A stretch of DNA of 8,750 bases from Flavobacteriales bacterium (lineage in GTDB: Bacteria; Bacteroidota; Bacteroidia; Flavobacteriales_D; Sanyastnellaceae), in the NCBI GenBank assembly GCA_027488055.1, contig JAIYCK010000218.1:1-8750 (forward strand), given 5' to 3'. A program made the position numbers and the translations under genes. Shown here in pieces: positions 6,589-8,750 of the stretch. Numbering within the stretch: position 1 is the stretch's first letter; every line of letters starts with the position of its first letter. A model generated the notes under the pieces. That model was given only the letters and a program-made list of their open reading frames with translations. It had not been told where the DNA came from and made no database searches.

Positions 6589-7319
6589 GAGATTACAACA
6601 AAGAACATAAAGATAATGAAGGCCGCAAGTACACCTATAGCTTCGATTTAGATGTCATGCATCCCTACATGATCAAGTCATTCGAGAGTTTTTTTAACAA
6701 AGGCAATATGCTCGAATTGGGATCCTTCCAAGGGAATTTTACAAATTTATTTCTGCCCTATTTCGATGATATCACTTGCGTCGAAGCCTCTGACGAAGCC
6801 GTGCAAATAGCTTCAGATCGATTCGGAGACCGCGTAAAAATCATCAACTCACTTTTTGAAAATGTTGATCTAAAGGAAAAGTATGATAATATTATCATGA
6901 CTCATGTTTTAGAACATATTTCGGATCCGGTCGCGGTACTTAAGCGCATCAATGATGAATGGCTCTCGGATACTGGCCGGTTCTTTTTGGTGTGTCCCAA
7001 TGCCAATGCACCATCCCGCCAGATCGCAGTGAAAATGGGGCTGATCTCTCACAATGCCGCGGTAACCCCTGCCGAAAAAGAACATGGTCATCACATAACA
7101 TACAGTCTTGACACCTTGGAAAGAGATGCTCGAGCCGCCGGACTTAAGGTAGTGCACCGCTCTGGGATATTTTTCAAAGCATTGGCCAATTTTCAATGGG
7201 ACCGTTTGCTCCAAACGGATATCATATCCAAAGCCTATTTGGACGGTTGCTTTGAATTGGGCCAACAGTATCCCGATCTCTGTTCAAGTATCTTTTTGAT
7301 GTGTGAAAAAGGAAAATAA
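6585..7319 (+). CDS. Class I SAM-dependent methyltransferase
   Basis: This 244-residue cytosolic methyltransferase has the SAM-binding motif I as MLELGSFQGNF (42-52) and the acidic end of strand 2 at E67 (CVEAS). The motif II/III region reads YDNIIMTHVLEHISDP (100-115), with the HVLEH signature of the Methyltransf_11/12/23 type, and FFLVCPNANAPSRQ (133-146) follows. The conserved histidine-rich stretch EHGHHITYS (166-174) and the terminal YPDLCSSIFLMC recall methyltransferases found in glycosyl and lipopolysaccharide gene clusters. It would methylate a sugar hydroxyl, an amino group or a pathway intermediate; the position cannot be read. Its start overlaps the acyltransferase stop by four bases (ATGA), so the two are probably translationally coupled. 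Modification of the non-reducing end of a glycan is a common job for such enzymes, but end-capping is not shown here. Confidence 0.9.
   Translation: MRDYNKEHKDNEGRKYTYSFDLDVMHPYMIKSFESFFNKGNMLELGSFQGNFTNLFLPYFDDITCVEASDEAVQIASDRFGDRVKIINSLFENVDLKEKYDNIIMTHVLEHISDPVAVLKRINDEWLSDTGRFFLVCPNANAPSRQIAVKMGLISHNAAVTPAEKEHGHHITYSLDTLERDARAAGLKVVHRSGIFFKALANFQWDRLLQTDIISKAYLDGCFELGQQYPDLCSSIFLMCEKGK
7308..7315 (+). promoter_or_regulatory. Possible ribosome-binding site for the GT2 gene
   Basis: The purine run AAAGGAAA lies inside the last codons of the methyltransferase gene, a few bases before the ATG at 7319. It is one of the few boundaries in the window with a recognisable Shine-Dalgarno-like sequence; the TAATG junction itself also favours re-initiation. 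Confidence 0.35.
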
Positions 7320-8281
7320 TGACGCAAGCACCTGTTGTTTCCGTTTGCTTCATTACCTACAATCAGGCTCCATATGTCGCCAAAGCACTGGAGAGTATCC
7401 TGGCTCAAGACTTTGCTCGACCTTGGGAGATCGTTATCGCAGACGACCTTTCAACCGATGGAACCCGAGAGATTCTGATTCAATATCAAGCGCAATTTCC
7501 CGCACAAATTCGGCTTTTGGATCGAACCCGAAACATGGGGCCGGGACCCAATTTTATTGACCTTTTGTTGTCGGCCAGAGGTCAATATATCGCTTATCTC
7601 GAAGGCGATGATTATTGGTGCGATCCTGCCAAATTATCCAAGCAAATTGAATTCATGGATGCACATCCAGAAACAGTTTTAACCTGGCATAATTATAACA
7701 TTATCAACGAAAATGATGAGGTCGTACAGCGGAACTTGGCCAGTGGGGTCAAGCAAGATTACTCCTCCGATGAGCTCAAACAAATCAACAGCCTTAAATC
7801 ACTCACTATCTGTTTCCGAAATGTAATTCAGCAATTTCCTTCGAATTATTTGCAGTGTCCCAATGGTGATACCTATTTGTATGCCTTGTTGGGTGAAAGT
7901 GGTAATGCTCGTTTTTTATCCGACATCAAACCCAGCTGCTACCGTGTGCATTCGGGTGGAACCTGGAGCATGCTAAATCAACTAAAAAAAGACCATAAGG
8001 CCACTATTAGTTATGAGGCGATTGCACAACATACGCGTCAACAAGGAGATCATGCTACAACAGACTATTATATCGATCGTTTAATCAAGACGCATTACGC
8101 CATCACCTATCAGCACCGAACGGCTCACCATTGGTTCAAATGCTTGCGTATGTTCTTTGCCTCCTTGCGTGTGATCATTCTGTTTAAGAAATTGAATTGG
8201 ATGCCTTCGATTGTGCAATATTACACTCGTATCATTCTATTGAATAAGCCCATATTCTGGTCCCATCGCGCTACGACATAA
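7319..8281 (+). CDS. Family 2 glycosyltransferase (GT-A fold)
   Basis: This 320-residue glycosyltransferase is expected to transfer a sugar from a nucleotide donor onto a lipid-linked or growing glycan at the cytoplasmic face. The N-terminal GT-A domain is classical: VSVCFITYNQAPYVAKALES (7-26), EIVIADDLSTDGT with D42-D43 (37-49), and YLEGDDYWCDPAKL (93-106), where the E-G-D-D stretch takes the place of the DXD metal site. Downstream, the NGD segment at 182-184 and YRVHSGGTW (208-216) are typical of the acceptor half of this group. The C-terminal region after about 270 is hydrophobic and basic (CLRMFFASLRVIILFKK) and could be a membrane-associated helix; it is not a clear multi-pass domain. 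The donor and linkage cannot be assigned. The ATG shares one base with the methyltransferase stop (TAATG). Confidence 0.93.
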   Translation: MTQAPVVSVCFITYNQAPYVAKALESILAQDFARPWEIVIADDLSTDGTREILIQYQAQFPAQIRLLDRTRNMGPGPNFIDLLLSARGQYIAYLEGDDYWCDPAKLSKQIEFMDAHPETVLTWHNYNIINENDEVVQRNLASGVKQDYSSDELKQINSLKSLTICFRNVIQQFPSNYLQCPNGDTYLYALLGESGNARFLSDIKPSCYRVHSGGTWSMLNQLKKDHKATISYEAIAQHTRQQGDHATTDYYIDRLIKTHYAITYQHRTAHHWFKCLRMFFASLRVIILFKKLNWMPSIVQYYTRIILLNKPIFWSHRATT

Positions 8282-8291
8282 ATCAACTGAT

Positions 8292-8750
8292 TTGAAAAGG
8301 ATTGCATTATACCAACAAATACTCGCAGGCAGACCAACGCGCGGTCCGCATGTGTTTTTTCCATTGTTCAATGCGGAGTATCAAAAGTTATCCAATACCA
8401 AATTTCAAGCGTATTATTTACTCAAAACCAACGATCCCATCGCATTGCGCAAGCAATACGTTCAAGGAGAATTGGATGCCCCTCATATTATCTTTTTGAA
8501 AGAACGCCATCATCGGTTTAAAAAACTGCATGAAACACTGGACTTACTTCTTGTGTTGCTGCGGTATCGCTTTTCACTTTTACACGTCATCTCCTACAAT
8601 TCCGATCTGGAACCACTTCAAGCCCTCAAAGTACTCGAATTCCTGAAGCCCATCTGGCGTTTGAAAAAGACCTTCGCCATCACTTACAATGGAATACCAA
8701 CAGCGTTTCGTTTGAATTATGCTGGACATCACAAGGAGGACATCAAATAC
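8292..8750 (+). CDS. Probable GT-B glycosyltransferase, N-terminal part (3' end outside window)
   Basis: The frame is open for 153 codons to the window edge. I place the start at TTG 8292, giving MKRIALYQQILAGRPTRG: the only stop upstream in frame is at 8241-8243, no ATG or GTG occurs between it and 8292, and no in-frame ATG follows within the window. The fragment shows a first beta-strand and loop with a glycine-rich, Pro-Thr-Arg-Gly turn, an HVISYNSDLEPL segment (about 99-110) and AITYNGIPTAF (about 132-142), the alternation expected of the N-terminal Rossmann domain of GT-B transferases such as family 4. The donor-binding domain is not in the window, so the assignment rests on general layout and on following a GT2 gene in the same operon. 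No Shine-Dalgarno sequence is visible in the 10-base gap. A protein of unknown function in the same operon is the alternative. Confidence 0.6.
   Translation, partial: MKRIALYQQILAGRPTRGPHVFFPLFNAEYQKLSNTKFQAYYLLKTNDPIALRKQYVQGELDAPHIIFLKERHHRFKKLHETLDLLLVLLRYRFSLLHVISYNSDLEPLQALKVLEFLKPIWRLKKTFAITYNGIPTAFRLNYAGHHKEDIKY

Noticed and set aside
6909..7265. 118-codon open frame on the minus strand
   Set aside because: It lies wholly inside the methyltransferase gene, shows no recognisable domain and no conserved motif; it is a by-product of codon composition.
8244..8291. Terminator or promoter in the short spacer before the last gene
   Set aside because: The gap is only 10 bases beyond the GT2 stop, with no hairpin followed by a T-run and no clear promoter boxes.

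Overview
The window is one continuous run of eleven genes, all on the + strand, from the interior of a surface-polysaccharide (O-antigen, capsule or exopolysaccharide type) biosynthesis and decoration locus. Ten boundaries separate the genes; most are overlaps or gaps under 12 bases. No promoter, terminator, RNA gene, mobile element, CRISPR array or repeat array could be seen, so the region reads as the middle of a single long operon whose two ends lie outside the window. Low-to-moderate GC, rarity of clear Shine-Dalgarno sequences and the protein families suggest a Bacteroidota-like bacterium. That is inference from composition and style only, not from a taxonomic marker.

Left part (1-3547), sugar modification: the 3' end of a DegT/DnrJ/EryC1/StrS sugar aminotransferase, a WbqC-family protein, an NAD(P)-dependent SDR sugar epimerase/dehydratase, an ATP-grasp ligase and a metallophosphoesterase. 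The SDR, ATP-grasp and phosphoesterase genes overlap by 20 and 23 bases. A plausible but unproven reading is that an amino sugar made by the aminotransferase is elaborated by WbqC and/or by an ATP-dependent acyl- or aminoacyl-ligation.

Middle part (3552-5473): two adjacent, full-length, clearly paralogous proteins of 320 and 319 residues. They look like the five-bladed beta-propeller glycosidase superfamily (GH32/GH43/GH68/GH130-like) and have no signal peptide. Cytoplasmic glycosidase-fold twins inside a biosynthetic operon are the least explained feature here.

Right part (5485-8750), assembly and decoration: an integral-membrane acyltransferase-3 (OafA/YrhL-like) O-acyltransferase, a class I SAM-dependent methyltransferase, a GT-A family 2 glycosyltransferase and the N-terminal part of a further protein that looks like a GT-B glycosyltransferase and probably begins at TTG. 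Together the genes predict a glycan containing an amino (deoxy)sugar, with O-acyl and methyl substitutions. The acceptor and exact structure cannot be read from this window; no flippase, polymerase or initiating transferase is present in it.
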